DNA of 64,000 nucleotides from Burkholderiales bacterium. GTDB taxonomy: Bacteria > Pseudomonadota > Gammaproteobacteria > Burkholderiales > Burkholderiaceae_C. The notes beneath the pieces are model-generated. The model did not search any database, was not told the DNA's origin, and saw only the letters and a program-made list of their open reading frames with translations. Each line of letters begins with the position of its first letter. The first letter of the stretch is position 1. Both the position numbers and the translations under genes were made by a program. Location: contig JAGWLO010000004.1 in assembly GCA_028872015.1 (NCBI GenBank), positions 1 through 64,000 on the forward strand, given 5' to 3'. Of this stretch, positions 51,717 to 62,115 are shown one piece after another.

Positions 51717-52565
51717 TCAGCTCGGCCGGTAGGCCAGGCGGACGTAGATCGGCGCGTAGGCCTCGGCCTGCGTCACCTCCAGCAGGCTCTCGCGCGCCAG
51801 CTCGAGCAGCGCGACGAAGGTCACCACCAGCACCGGCACGCCGCGCGCGGCCTCGAACAGCTCGTGGAACTCGAGGAAGCGCCGGCCCTGCAGCCGGCGC
51901 AGCACGATGCTCATGTGCTCGCGCACCGAGAGCTGCTCGCGGCTGATGGTGTGGTGGCGGTTGAGGCGGGCGCGCTGCAGGATCTCGGCCCAGGCCGCAC
52001 GCAGGTCGTCGGGGTTCACCTCGGGCCAGCGCGGCGCCAGGCTCTGCTCGATGTGCACCTGCGCGCGCAGGAAGTCGCGCCCCAGCAGCGGCAGCGCGTC
52101 GAGCCGGGCCGCGCCGAGCTTGATCTGCTCGTACTCGACCAGCCGCCGCACGAGTTCGGCGCGCGGGTCCTCGGGCTCGGCGCCGTCGGCGCTCTTCTTG
52201 GGCGGCAGCAGCATGCGCGACTTGATCTCGATCAACATCGCCGCCATCAGCAGGTATTCACTGGCGAGCTCGAGGTTGTGGCGCCGGATCTGGTCGACGT
52301 AGGTCAGGTACTGGCGCGTCACGCTGGCCAGCGGGATGTCGAGGATGTTGAAGTTCTGGCGCCGGATCAGGTAGAGCAGCAGGTCGAGCGGACCCTCGAA
52401 GGCCTCGAGAAAGACCTCCAGCGCATCCGGCGGGATGTACAGGTCCTGCGGCAGCCTGAACAGCGGCTCGCCGTACAGCCGCGCCACGGCGACCTGGTCC
52501 ACCACCTCGGGCAGCGGCACCGCGCTGTCGGCGGGCAGTTCGGGCGCGGCGGGGCGTGCGCTCAA
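51717..52565 (-). CDS. scpA: Segregation and condensation protein A (probable TTG start overlapping upstream stop)
   Basis: FEGPLDLLLYLIRRQNFNILDIPLASVTRQYLTYVDQIRRHNLELASEYLLMAAMLIEIKSRMLLP. Confidence 0.93.
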   Translation of the reverse strand: MSARPAAPELPADSAVPLPEVVDQVAVARLYGEPLFRLPQDLYIPPDALEVFLEAFEGPLDLLLYLIRRQNFNILDIPLASVTRQYLTYVDQIRRHNLELASEYLLMAAMLIEIKSRMLLPPKKSADGAEPEDPRAELVRRLVEYEQIKLGAARLDALPLLGRDFLRAQVHIEQSLAPRWPEVNPDDLRAAWAEILQRARLNRHHTISREQLSVREHMSIVLRRLQGRRFLEFHELFEAARGVPVLVVTFVALLELARESLLEVTQAEAYAPIYVRLAYRPS

Positions 52566-52780
52566 GCGTCGGTCTTGGTCTGGTACACGTAGGGCTGCTG
52601 CGGCACCTTGGCCTCGCGCCACTCGGCCAGGGCGCCGCGGTCGAGCCGGCGGTCCCACAGCAGGGCACGGCCGGCGCGCTGATCAGCCTCCAGCGTCGGC
52701 TTGCTGGCCTTCAGCGACTGGATGAAGTCGGTGACGTCGGAGGTGTAGGGCTTCCAGAACAGCGGCATGGCAAGGCGCAC
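52562..52780 (-). CDS. DUF3460 family protein
   Basis: MPLFWKPYTSDVTDFIQSLKASKPTLEADQRAGRALLWDRRLDRGALAEWREAKVPQQPYVYQ; start may be MRLAMPLF (52780) or MPLF (52768). Confidence 0.88.
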   Translation of the reverse strand: MRLAMPLFWKPYTSDVTDFIQSLKASKPTLEADQRAGRALLWDRRLDRGALAEWREAKVPQQPYVYQTKTDA

Positions 52781-52845
52781 GGGGCAGGGCGCGGCAGAAT
52801 GGACGCTTCGATTTTACGTTGCGGGGTGACGATGGGGCCTGCCGG

Positions 52846-54381
52846 ATGCGCCTAGCCGCCCAGGCCCCCGCGCCGGCGCAGCCGCTGGAAGTGGAGCTCA
52901 AGTTCCAGGTGCCGGCGGCGCGGCGCGAGGCCCTGCGCCGCGCCGTGGCCACCGCCACCGCGCGCACCACGCGGCTGCAGGCCGTGTACGCCGATACCGC
53001 CGACCGGCGGCTGGCGGCGGCCGGGCTGGCGCTGCGCCTGCGCAAGGAAGGCCGGGTCTGGGTGCAGACCCTGAAGGGCCGCGGCGACGACGTGATGGCG
53101 CGGCCCGAGCATTCGTTGCGCCTGCCGCCGCAGGCCGGCGAGCCGGTGCTGGACCCGCAGCGCCACGCCGGCACCCCGGCCGGGGCGGCGCTGCTGTCCG
53201 CGCTGGGCGACGGGGCCGCGCTGCAGCCGCTGTACCGCACCGACATCCGCCGCCTGCACCGCCGCGTGCGCAGCGGTGGCGCGCTGATCGAGATCGCCTA
53301 CGACCGCGGACACATCCTGGCCGGCGAACAGCGGCTGGCGGTGGACGAGATCGAGTTCGAGCTCGTCAGCGGGCCGCCGCAGGCCCTGGCCCTGCTGGCC
53401 GCGCGCTGGGCGGCGCGCTTCGGGCTGTGGTGGGACAGCCGCACCAAGTCCGAGCGCGGTCTGCGGCTGGCGCTCGGGCTGTCGCAGACCGCCGCCACCC
53501 GGGCCACGCGGCCGGCCTGGCCCGCCGGGGCCGATGCGCATGCGGTGCGGGCGGCAGCGCTGCGTTCGGCCCTGGCGCAGGCCCTGGCCAACGCCAGCGA
53601 GCTGGCCGCCGGCGCCGGCACGCCCGAGCACCTGCACCAGCTGCGTGTGGCGCTGCGCCGGCTGCGCAGCGTGCTGCGCGAACTCGGCGCCTGGGGCGGG
53701 GATGCCGAGGCGGCGCTCGCGCTCGAGCAGGCCTGGCGCGACCCGTTCGGTGCGCTCGGCGCGGCCCGCGATGCCGACGTCATGGCCTTGCTCGCGCCGC
53801 GGCTGCTGGCGGCCGGCGCGCCGGCCGCCAGCGTGCCGGCCGCGGGCGCGGCGGGCGGCGTCGATCCGGACCCGGGCGCCATCGTGCGCAGCCCTTTGTT
53901 CACGGCCTTGCTGCTGCGCAGCCTGGCCTTCGGTCTGGTGCCGGCGCCGCGGGCCGCGGCGGCGGCCCCGCTGTCGCTGGCCGAGGCGGCGCGCGCGGTG
54001 CTGCGCCCGGCCTGGCGTCGGGTGCTGGCCGATGCCGCGGCCTTTGCCGGGGCGCCCGCCGAGCAGCGGCACCGCATGCGCAAGCGGCTCAAGCGCTTTC
54101 GCTATACGCTGGAGACGCTGCTGCCGCTGTTCCGCCGCAAGCCGGCGCAGGCGCTGCTGGCGCGCATCGGCCGGGCCCTAGACGCCCTGGGGGAGCTCAA
54201 CGACCTGCACACTGCGCAGGCCCTGTGGCGCCAGCGCGCCGACCAGGAGCCCGCGGCCTGGTTCGCCGTCGGCTGGCTGGCGGCGCAGGCGGCGCGGGCC
54301 GGCGACGCCGCTGCGGCCGAGCTGGCGCAACTCGCCCGCGCCCCCCGGCCCTGGCGGCGCGGCGCGGCGTCAGGGCGCTGA
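52846..54381 (+). CDS. CYTH and CHAD domain-containing protein
   Basis: CYTH ExExK motif EVELKFQVP; CHAD EHLHQLRVALRRLRSVLREL and HRMRKRLKRFRYTLETLLPLF. Confidence 0.92.
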   Translation: MRLAAQAPAPAQPLEVELKFQVPAARREALRRAVATATARTTRLQAVYADTADRRLAAAGLALRLRKEGRVWVQTLKGRGDDVMARPEHSLRLPPQAGEPVLDPQRHAGTPAGAALLSALGDGAALQPLYRTDIRRLHRRVRSGGALIEIAYDRGHILAGEQRLAVDEIEFELVSGPPQALALLAARWAARFGLWWDSRTKSERGLRLALGLSQTAATRATRPAWPAGADAHAVRAAALRSALAQALANASELAAGAGTPEHLHQLRVALRRLRSVLRELGAWGGDAEAALALEQAWRDPFGALGAARDADVMALLAPRLLAAGAPAASVPAAGAAGGVDPDPGAIVRSPLFTALLLRSLAFGLVPAPRAAAAAPLSLAEAARAVLRPAWRRVLADAAAFAGAPAEQRHRMRKRLKRFRYTLETLLPLFRRKPAQALLARIGRALDALGELNDLHTAQALWRQRADQEPAAWFAVGWLAAQAARAGDAAAAELAQLARAPRPWRRGAASGR

Positions 54382-56067
54382 GCCCGGCGGCAAGCCGGCG
54401 GGCGGCCGGGCGTCGTCGCCGAACGCCGCGGCCACGCTGGGCACGATGTTCTCGGCCCCGAGCTCGGCCTCGAAGCCGGTCTTGCGCATCAGCGCCAGCG
54501 GCTGCTCGTTCACGTTGGCCAGCACCAGTGCCACGCCCTGGCGCTGCAGCGTGCGCTGCATCTGCACCAGCGCATCCAGGCCCGAGCTGTCCATCAGCAC
54601 CAGGCGCTGCATCTCCAGCACCACGGCGCGGGTGCCGGCAGGCAGCTGCTCGGGCAGGGCCTCGATCTTGCCGACGGCGCCGAAGAACAGCGAGCCGTAG
54701 AGCTCGAAGGCCTGCACGCCCTCGGGCAGCGCGGTGCCGGGCGGCGCCACGTGCGGCCGCACGCTGAACAGCTGGCCCATGCGCCAGATGAAGAAGATGC
54801 ACGACAGCACCAGCCCCACCTCGACGGCCACCGTGAGGTCGAACACGATGGTCAGCGTGAAGGTGCCCAGCATCAGCAGCCGGTAGCCGGGCGAGAACAG
54901 CCGCAGGCGCGAGAACTGGTGGCCCTCGAACATGTTCCAGGCCACGAACATCAGGATGCCGGCCAGCGCCGCCAGCGGGATCAGGCCCGCCAGCGGTGCG
55001 GCCGCCAGCAGGACGGCCAGCAGCACCACGGCATGCACGATGCCGGCCACCGGGCTGGTGGCGCCGGCCTTGACGTTGGTGATGGTGCGCGCGATCGTGC
55101 CCGTGGCCGGGATGCCGCCGAAGAAGGGCGCCACCATGTTGGCCACGCCCTGCGCCATCAGCTCCTGGTTGGCATCGTGGCGCGGCGCCGTGATCAGCCC
55201 GTCGGCCACGCGCGCGCACAGCAGCGACTCGATGGCCCCCAGCAGCGCGATGGTCAGCGCCGGGATCGCCAGCCGCTGCACCGTCTCCCAGCTGAAGCTG
55301 GGCAGCACCACGGGCGGCAGCCCGCGCGGCAGCTCGCCGAAGCGCGAGGCGATGGTCTCCACCGGCAGCTTGAAGCCCCAGGCCAGCAGCGTCAGCACCA
55401 CCAGCGCCACGATGGGACCGGGCACGCGCGACAGGACGTGCCCCGGCCGCCGCGGCCACAGCGCCAGCAGCACGACGCAGCCCGCGCCGATGGCGAATGC
55501 GTAGGGGTTGAAGCTGTCGAGGTGGCGCGCCAGGGTGGCCACCACGGCGAAGAAGTCGCCCGGCATCTTGCCGGTCTGCAGGCCCATCAGATCGCGCAGC
55601 TGCGACAGCGCGATCAGCACCGCGATGCCGTTGGTGAAGCCGATGACGATGGACACCGGGATGTAGCGGATCATCACGCCCAGCTTGAACAGCCCGAGCG
55701 CGAACATCAGCGCGCCGGCCATCACGGTGGCGATCAGCAGGTTGGCCACGCCGTAGCGCGCGACGATGCCGTAGACGATGACGATGAAGGCACCGGCCGG
55801 GCCCCCGATCTGCACCGTCGAGCCGCCCAGGGCCGAGATGAGCAGCCCGGCCACCACCGCCGTGATCAGCCCCTGCTCGGGCTTGACGCCCGAGGCGATG
55901 GCGAAGGCCAGGGCCAGCGGCAGCGCGACGATGGCTACCGTGACGCCGGCGCCCAGATCGGCCAGCAGGCGCCGGCGGTCGTAGCCGCGCAGCGCATCGC
56001 GCATGCGGGGGCGGAATCGGTGCAGCTGGGGCGGTGGCATCGGGTCGGCTCGGTTGGCGACGACCAT
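54370..56067 (-). CDS. SulP family inorganic anion transporter with C-terminal STAS domain
   Basis: DLGAGVTVAIVALPLALAFAIASGVKPEQGLITAVVAGLLISALGGSTVQIGGPAGAFIVIVYGIV; STAS segment VLEMQRLVLMDSSGLDALVQMQ. Confidence 0.95.
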   Translation of the reverse strand: MVVANRADPMPPPQLHRFRPRMRDALRGYDRRRLLADLGAGVTVAIVALPLALAFAIASGVKPEQGLITAVVAGLLISALGGSTVQIGGPAGAFIVIVYGIVARYGVANLLIATVMAGALMFALGLFKLGVMIRYIPVSIVIGFTNGIAVLIALSQLRDLMGLQTGKMPGDFFAVVATLARHLDSFNPYAFAIGAGCVVLLALWPRRPGHVLSRVPGPIVALVVLTLLAWGFKLPVETIASRFGELPRGLPPVVLPSFSWETVQRLAIPALTIALLGAIESLLCARVADGLITAPRHDANQELMAQGVANMVAPFFGGIPATGTIARTITNVKAGATSPVAGIVHAVVLLAVLLAAAPLAGLIPLAALAGILMFVAWNMFEGHQFSRLRLFSPGYRLLMLGTFTLTIVFDLTVAVEVGLVLSCIFFIWRMGQLFSVRPHVAPPGTALPEGVQAFELYGSLFFGAVGKIEALPEQLPAGTRAVVLEMQRLVLMDSSGLDALVQMQRTLQRQGVALVLANVNEQPLALMRKTGFEAELGAENIVPSVAAAFGDDARPPAGLPPGSAP

Positions 56068-56100
56068 GCGGCAACAGCCCGCAGGGCGGCTTGACGGGGA

Positions 56101-58158
56101 TCAGCGCACGCGCATGCCGGGCACGGCGCCGGGGCCGGGCTCGAGCAGGTAGACGCCGGGCTGCGACTTCTCGTCGGCGTGGCTGGCGGCCAGCACCATG
56201 CCTTCGCTGAGGCCGAACTTCATCTTGCGCGGCGCCAGGTTCGCAACCATCACCGTGAGCCGGCCCACCAGCTGCTCGGGCCGGAAGTTGGCCGCGATGC
56301 CGCTGAACACGTTGCGGTGCCGGCCCTCGCCCACGTCCAGCGTCAGGCGCAGCAGCTTGGTGCTGCCGGCCACGGGCTCGGCGCCGACGATCCGGGCGAT
56401 CCGCAGATCGGCCTGGAAGAACGCATCGACGCCGATCTCGGCGGCGATCGGCTCGCCCCCGGGCGGCGTGGCCACGGCGGCGGCGTCCGGTTCAGGCGGG
56501 GCCTCGAACAGCGCTTGCAGCCGCTTGGCGTCGACGCGCTGCATCAGGTGCCGGTAGGCGCCGATGCCGTGCCCGCCCAGGGCCCGCTGGTGGTCGGCCC
56601 ATTGCAGCGGCTCGATGCGGAGGAAGGTCTCGACCTGTGCCGCCAGCGCCGGCAGCACGGGCTTGAGGTAGATCGTGAGCAGGCGGAAGGCCTCGATGCA
56701 GACGCTGCAAACATCGTGCAGCGCGGCGTCCATCCCCGGCTGCTTGGCCAGCTCCCAGGGCTTGTGCTGGTCGACGTAGCCGTTGACGCGGTCGGCCAGC
56801 GCCATCACCTCGCGCACCGCCTTGCCGAATTCGCGGTCCTCGTAGAGCCTGGCCACGGTCTCGGCATGGGCCCGCAGGCCGTCGAGCAGGGCGCGGCCTT
56901 CGACCCCGAGATCGGCCGACAGCCGGCCGCCGAAGCGCTGGTGCAGGAAGCCCGCGGCGCGGCTGGCGATGTTGACGTACTTGCCCACCAGGTCGCTGTT
57001 GACGCGGGCGGCGAAGTCGTCGGGGTTGAAGTCGATGTCCTCGACCCGCGCGTTGAGCTTGGCGGCCAGGTAGTAGCGCAGCCATTCCGGGTCGAGCCCC
57101 AGCTCGAGGTAGCGCAGCGGGCTCAGGCCGGTGCCGCGGCTCTTGCTCATCTTCTCGCCGTCGTTGACGGTCAGAAAACCGTGCACGTGGATGCGGTCGG
57201 GCGTCTTGCGGCCGCTGAACTTCAGCATCGCGGGCCAGAACAGGGTGTGGAAGGTGACGATGTCCTTGCCGATGAAATGCACCTGCTCCAGCTCGGGCTG
57301 CGCCAGGTAGCGCTCGAAGTCGATGCCCAGCGTGTCCAGCCGCGACTTCAGCGCTGCGAGGTAGCCCACCGGCGCGTCGAGCCAGACGTAGAAGTACTTG
57401 CCCGGCGCATCGGGAATCTCGATGCCGAAGTAGGGCGCCTCGCGGCTGATGTCCCAGTCGCCCAGGCCCGGCTGGCCCGAGGCGTCGCGCTTGAACCACT
57501 CGCGCACCTTGTTCGCCACCTCGGGCTGCAGCCGGCCATCCTGGGTCCAGCTCTCCAGGAACTCGACGCAGCGCGGGTCGGACAGGCGGAAGAAGAAGTG
57601 CTCGCTGCTGCGCAGCACCGGCGTGGCGCCCGAGAGGGCCGAGTACGGGTGCTTCAGATCGGTCGGCGCGTAGACCGCGCCGCAGACCTCGCAGTTGTCG
57701 CCGTACTGGTCCGGCGCGCCGCAGTTCGGGCATTCGCCCTTGATGAAGCGGTCGGGCAGGAACATGCCCTTGTCCGGGTCGAAGAACTGCTCGACCACGC
57801 GCGTGTCGATGAGCTCGTTCTTGCGCAGCGCCAGGTAGATCTCGCGCGCCAGCGCGTGGTTCTCGGGCGCGTCGGTGGAATGCCAGTGGTCGAAGGCGAT
57901 ATGGAAGCCGTCGAGGTAGCGCCGGCGCCCGGCGGCGATCGCGGCCACGAACTGCTGCGGCGTCTGGCCGGCCTTCTCGGCCGCGATCATGATGGGTGCG
58001 CCGTGGGCGTCGTCGGCGCACACGAACTGCACCTCCGCCCCGCGCAGGCGCTGGAACCGCACCCAGGTGTCGGCCTGGATGTACTCCATGATGTGCCCGA
58101 TGTGGAACGGGCCGTTGGCGTAGGGCAGGGCGGTGGTGACGAACAGCTGGCGCGGCAT
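56101..58158 (-). CDS. metG: Methionine--tRNA ligase
   Basis: [68 protein letters not shown]-terminal tRNA-binding domain. Confidence 0.97.
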   Translation of the reverse strand: MPRQLFVTTALPYANGPFHIGHIMEYIQADTWVRFQRLRGAEVQFVCADDAHGAPIMIAAEKAGQTPQQFVAAIAAGRRRYLDGFHIAFDHWHSTDAPENHALAREIYLALRKNELIDTRVVEQFFDPDKGMFLPDRFIKGECPNCGAPDQYGDNCEVCGAVYAPTDLKHPYSALSGATPVLRSSEHFFFRLSDPRCVEFLESWTQDGRLQPEVANKVREWFKRDASGQPGLGDWDISREAPYFGIEIPDAPGKYFYVWLDAPVGYLAALKSRLDTLGIDFERYLAQPELEQVHFIGKDIVTFHTLFWPAMLKFSGRKTPDRIHVHGFLTVNDGEKMSKSRGTGLSPLRYLELGLDPEWLRYYLAAKLNARVEDIDFNPDDFAARVNSDLVGKYVNIASRAAGFLHQRFGGRLSADLGVEGRALLDGLRAHAETVARLYEDREFGKAVREVMALADRVNGYVDQHKPWELAKQPGMDAALHDVCSVCIEAFRLLTIYLKPVLPALAAQVETFLRIEPLQWADHQRALGGHGIGAYRHLMQRVDAKRLQALFEAPPEPDAAAVATPPGGEPIAAEIGVDAFFQADLRIARIVGAEPVAGSTKLLRLTLDVGEGRHRNVFSGIAANFRPEQLVGRLTVMVANLAPRKMKFGLSEGMVLAASHADEKSQPGVYLLEPGPGAVPGMRVR

Positions 58159-58213
58159 GGTGTCGATTTTAGGCGGCCGGGGTGGGGCGCCGATCTCGCG
58201 CACACTTGCGGCC

Positions 58214-58663
58214 ATGAAACTCCCCCCGATCCTGGCCGCCCTGCTGCTGGCCACCGCCGGAGCGGCGCAGGCCGATGCCGAGGCTGGCCTGCGCCACTGC
58301 CGCGCCCTGGGCGATGCCGGCGCCCGCCTGGCCTGCTACGACGCGCTGCCGATCGACGCGCAGCCCGCGGCCCCGCCCGCCGCGCCGACGCTGGCGCAGC
58401 AGCAAGCGGCGTTCGGCCTGCCGCAGTCGCCGTCCACCCAGCTGCAGGAAGTCACCAGCTTCATTCCCGGCCACTTCGAGGGCTGGGACCCGGGCACGCG
58501 CATCACGCTGGGCAACGGTCAGGTGTGGCAGATCACCGACGACACCTCGGCCGCCTACGAGCTGGACAACCCGCGCGTCACGGTGCGCCGCGCCGCCTTC
58601 GGCAGCTTCATGCTCGACATCGAAGGCGCACGCCGCACGCCGCGGGCGCGCCGGCTGCGATAA
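58214..58663 (+). CDS. Hypothetical secreted protein
   Basis: Signal peptide [42 protein letters not shown]-terminal beta-rich [40 protein letters not shown]. Confidence 0.75.
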   Translation: MKLPPILAALLLATAGAAQADAEAGLRHCRALGDAGARLACYDALPIDAQPAAPPAAPTLAQQQAAFGLPQSPSTQLQEVTSFIPGHFEGWDPGTRITLGNGQVWQITDDTSAAYELDNPRVTVRRAAFGSFMLDIEGARRTPRARRLR

Positions 58664-58716
58664 GGCGCCGCGCCGAGGCCCGCGCTAGACTGCGCCGCCC
58701 CCGACACCGCCGGACC

Positions 58717-59814
58717 ATGACCACCGCCCCCACCGAAGCCGCGCTGCTGCAAGCGCTCCAGACCGTCGTCGACCCCAACACCGGGCGCGATGTCGTCGGC
58801 GCGCGCGCCATCGACAACCTGCGCCTCGACGGCGCCGATGTCTCGCTGCGGCTCACGCTGGGCTACCCCGGCCGCAGCCAGCATGCGGCGCTGCGCAAGG
58901 CGCTGGTGGCGGCGGCGCGCAGCGTGCCCGGGGTGGGCAACGTCAGCGTCGAGATCGTCACGCGCATCGCCGCGCACGCGGTGCAGCGCGGCGTGCAGCT
59001 GCTGCCCAAGGTGAAGAACGTGATCGCCGTGGCCTCGGGCAAGGGCGGCGTGGGCAAGAGCACCACGGCCGTCAATCTGGCACTGGCGCTGGCCGCCGAG
59101 GGTGCCAGCGTGGGCATCCTCGACGCCGACATCTACGGCCCCAGCCAGCCCATGATGATGGGCATCTCGGGCCGCCCCGAGAGCATCGACGGCACGACCA
59201 TGGAGCCGCTGGAGAACTACGGCGTGCAGGTGATGTCGATCGGCTTCCTGATCGACGAGGACCAGGCCATGATCTGGCGCGGGCCGATGGCCACCCAGGC
59301 GCTGGACCAGCTGCTGCGCCAGACGAACTGGCGCGAGCTCGACTACCTGCTGGTCGACATGCCGCCCGGCACCGGCGACATCGCGCTGACCCTCAGCCAG
59401 CGTGTGCCGCTGACCGGCGCCGTGATCGTGACCACGCCGCAGGACATCGCGCTGCTCGATGCGAAGAAGGGCCTGAAGATGTTCGAGAAGGTGGGCGTGC
59501 CCATCCTGGGCATCGTCGAGAACATGGCCGTCTACCACTGCCCGGCCTGCGGCCACGTCGAGCACATCTTCGGCGCCGACGGCGGCCGCAGGATGGCGGC
59601 CGACTACGGCGTCGACTACCTCGGCGGCCTGCCGCTGACGCTGAGCATCCGCGAGCACGCCGACGGCGGCCGCCCCAGCGTGGTGGCCGACCCCGAGGGC
59701 GAGATCGCCGCCACCTACAAGGCCGTGGCGCGCCAGATCGCGGTGAAGATCGCCCTGAAGGCGAAGGACTTCTCGGCCAAGTTCCCGACGATCACGGTCT
59801 CGAAGTCGACCTGA
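58717..59814 (+). CDS. apbC: Iron-sulfur cluster carrier protein ApbC (Mrp/NBP35 family)
   Basis: KVKNVIAVASGKGGVGKSTTAVNLALALAAEGASVGILDADIYGPSQPMMMG; CPACGH CxxC. Confidence 0.96.
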   Translation: MTTAPTEAALLQALQTVVDPNTGRDVVGARAIDNLRLDGADVSLRLTLGYPGRSQHAALRKALVAAARSVPGVGNVSVEIVTRIAAHAVQRGVQLLPKVKNVIAVASGKGGVGKSTTAVNLALALAAEGASVGILDADIYGPSQPMMMGISGRPESIDGTTMEPLENYGVQVMSIGFLIDEDQAMIWRGPMATQALDQLLRQTNWRELDYLLVDMPPGTGDIALTLSQRVPLTGAVIVTTPQDIALLDAKKGLKMFEKVGVPILGIVENMAVYHCPACGHVEHIFGADGGRRMAADYGVDYLGGLPLTLSIREHADGGRPSVVADPEGEIAATYKAVARQIAVKIALKAKDFSAKFPTITVSKST

Positions 59815-59853
59815 CCGCGCCGTCCGCCCCGGCCGCACCGGGGTGGGCCGCGC

Positions 59854-61944
59854 TCAATACCGCAGCAGCTTGGCCACCGCCGCGGTGGTCAGCGGGTCGG
59901 CGCTGGTCACGCCGTTGGTGCTGGGCATCGCCAGGAAGGCGTTGAGATCCAGCACCACCACCTGGTAGCCGGACAGGTAGCCGTTCAGCACGAAGCCGTA
60001 CGGCTTGCCCTGAATGTTGAAGGCGCCCACCGTGTGCGGGTCGTGCGGCCCGAAGCTGTAGCTCGAGGAGGGTGCGGCGACGAAGCTGCTGAAGCCCAGC
60101 CAGTTGGCGTTGGCCGGGTTGTCGATCACGCCCACGCCCAGCCCGCGGCCTTCGCCGACGAAGAGCGCCGTGTGCGAGACGCCGTCGATGGCCGAGCCGG
60201 AGAAGGCTCCGCCGGCGGTGAAGTTCTTGAAGACGGCTCCGCTCGGGATCGTGCCCACGGCCGCACTGCTGCCCGAGGGTGTGGTGTAGGTCAGCAGTCC
60301 GATCTGCCGGTTGCCCTCGGGCGTCATCACCGCGACCTGGTAGCTGCTGTCCAGCGCCACGCCGTCGATCTCGAACGGCGTCCAGCCGTTGATCAGTTGC
60401 GACCAGGCCGTGGCGTCCATCGTGTAGGCGCGAGCTTCGGCCAGGTTGTAGATGACCAAGGTGCCGGCGTCGTAGTCGGGCGTGTACACGATGTCGCGCG
60501 CCGGATCGCCGCCCAGGTTCTCGTTGATCTGGGTGCCCGCCGGTTGCGCAATGCTCACCGGCGCCGCCTTCAGGTTGCTCGGGTCCAGGCCCAACAGGCC
60601 GTCGCCCGTGGCGAGCCAGATCTTGTTGCGCACGCCGTCGGCGATGCCGCCGGCGATCGATGCCGTGGCGCCCGAGAAGCCGGTCGTGCGGGTGATGGTC
60701 AAGGTGGCGGTGTCGGCGACCGCGCCGTCCGTGAGGTTCACGGCCACCACCGTGCGGCTGCGATAGCTGTAGAGCAGCGCGAACACTTTGGCCCCGCTGG
60801 CGGTGTTGATCGGCGTGGGGTCGATCACGATGCCGTCCAGCGAAGAGAAGTAGGTGCCGCCGGCCGACACCATCACCGCGCTGTTGATGGAAGCGACCTT
60901 GGTGGCCACCGGGTTGGCCGGGTCGCTCATGTCGAGCTTGACCAGGCCGTCGCCGCGGGCGGCGAAGTAGATCTGCGTGCCTGCGGCCTGGGTCTGCAGC
61001 GGCGCGATCGAGCCTGAGCTGCCGATGGCCACGCCTGCCGATTGCGCCGACACCTGCAGCGCACCCGAGATCGAGGTGGTGGCGCCGGCGTAGACGGGAT
61101 GGCTGTTGCCGAAGGCGTTGGCCGCGCCCGACCACTGGGTGGTGAAGAGGCTGGCCGAGAGCGTGCCGCCGCCCGTGAGCGTGATGGGCTGGCCGTTCTT
61201 CAGGCCGTCGAGCTTGCCGTCGGCGGCATCGTCCTGCAGGGCCTGGTACAGCACCGCCGGCGACAGTGCGGTGTTGGCGCGCAGCTGCTCCAGCGTGCCG
61301 GCCAGGGCGGCGATGAGCCAGCCGTTGCCCGTCGTGGCGTTGGGGTCGCCGGACACTGCGGAAGGGTCGGCACTGAGTGCGGCCAGGCCGAACAGGGCGT
61401 TGACCTTGCTGGTGGCGCTGGCCTGGGCGGTCGCCACCGGGCCGGCCTGCTGGCCGAGCAGGTTGGCCGTGGCCGCCGCGATGGCGGTGGTCAGCGGCGT
61501 GAGCTGGGCCGTGTTGGCACCGGCAGCCACGCTGGGCAGCAGGGTGCTCAGGCTGCCCAGGGTCTGGGTCGAGCCATCGGCTTCGCTGGTATAGCTGCCA
61601 CCGGTGGCCACGATGAGCACGGGCCCGCTGGGCAGGCTGGCCACCGACAGCGTGTAGTGGCCTTGTGCATCGCTCGTGGTCGTCGCCAGCGCGGCGCCGG
61701 TAGCGCGGCCCTGGGCGTCGGCGGCAAACAGGGAGACGGTGCTTCCGCCCACCGGGGCCGCGTAGATGCTGCCACTGACGGTGATGGCCTGGGTCGTGGG
61801 GCCGGACGCTGCCGCCACGGGTGCGGCCGGTGCGGCGCCGGCGTCGGGCACGCTGCTGCTGTCGAGCCAGCACCCCCCCAAGGTCAGCAGGGCGGGGGTG
61901 CCTATCAGGGTCCAGAGAGAGAGACGGAGTGGGCGGGTGAGCAT
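59854..61944 (-). CDS. Large hypothetical lipoprotein (N-terminal beta-sandwich-like region, LVIVD-like repeats)
   Basis: Lipobox LLTLGGC after a signal peptide; ITVSGSIYAAPVGGSTVSLFAADAQG...; YFAARGDGLVKLDMSDPANPVATKVASINSA... Confidence 0.8.
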   Translation of the reverse strand: MLTRPLRLSLWTLIGTPALLTLGGCWLDSSSVPDAGAAPAAPVAAASGPTTQAITVSGSIYAAPVGGSTVSLFAADAQGRATGAALATTTSDAQGHYTLSVASLPSGPVLIVATGGSYTSEADGSTQTLGSLSTLLPSVAAGANTAQLTPLTTAIAAATANLLGQQAGPVATAQASATSKVNALFGLAALSADPSAVSGDPNATTGNGWLIAALAGTLEQLRANTALSPAVLYQALQDDAADGKLDGLKNGQPITLTGGGTLSASLFTTQWSGAANAFGNSHPVYAGATTSISGALQVSAQSAGVAIGSSGSIAPLQTQAAGTQIYFAARGDGLVKLDMSDPANPVATKVASINSAVMVSAGGTYFSSLDGIVIDPTPINTASGAKVFALLYSYRSRTVVAVNLTDGAVADTATLTITRTTGFSGATASIAGGIADGVRNKIWLATGDGLLGLDPSNLKAAPVSIAQPAGTQINENLGGDPARDIVYTPDYDAGTLVIYNLAEARAYTMDATAWSQLINGWTPFEIDGVALDSSYQVAVMTPEGNRQIGLLTYTTPSGSSAAVGTIPSGAVFKNFTAGGAFSGSAIDGVSHTALFVGEGRGLGVGVIDNPANANWLGFSSFVAAPSSSYSFGPHDPHTVGAFNIQGKPYGFVLNGYLSGYQVVVLDLNAFLAMPSTNGVTSADPLTTAAVAKLLRY

Positions 61945-62115
61945 CGAGAGGCCTCCTGGCTGAGGGGGTGGCACGCAGCAGGTGCCGGTTGCCGCCGGCC
62001 ACTCCGGGCCTTGCCCCGGTGCCAGCGATCGGGGCACTCTACGAGGCGGGCTGTGCCGCCACATCCTCTCGCCAGGGGGTCTGGCACCTGCGCGGTTCGA
62101 GGTGCGCGCGCCCGC

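Noticed and set aside
56179-59814. 1211-aa plus-strand ORF spanning opposite metG into apbC
   Set aside because: Only its C-terminal part is real (apbC, from 58717); the upstream portion is an antisense shadow of metG read through in frame.
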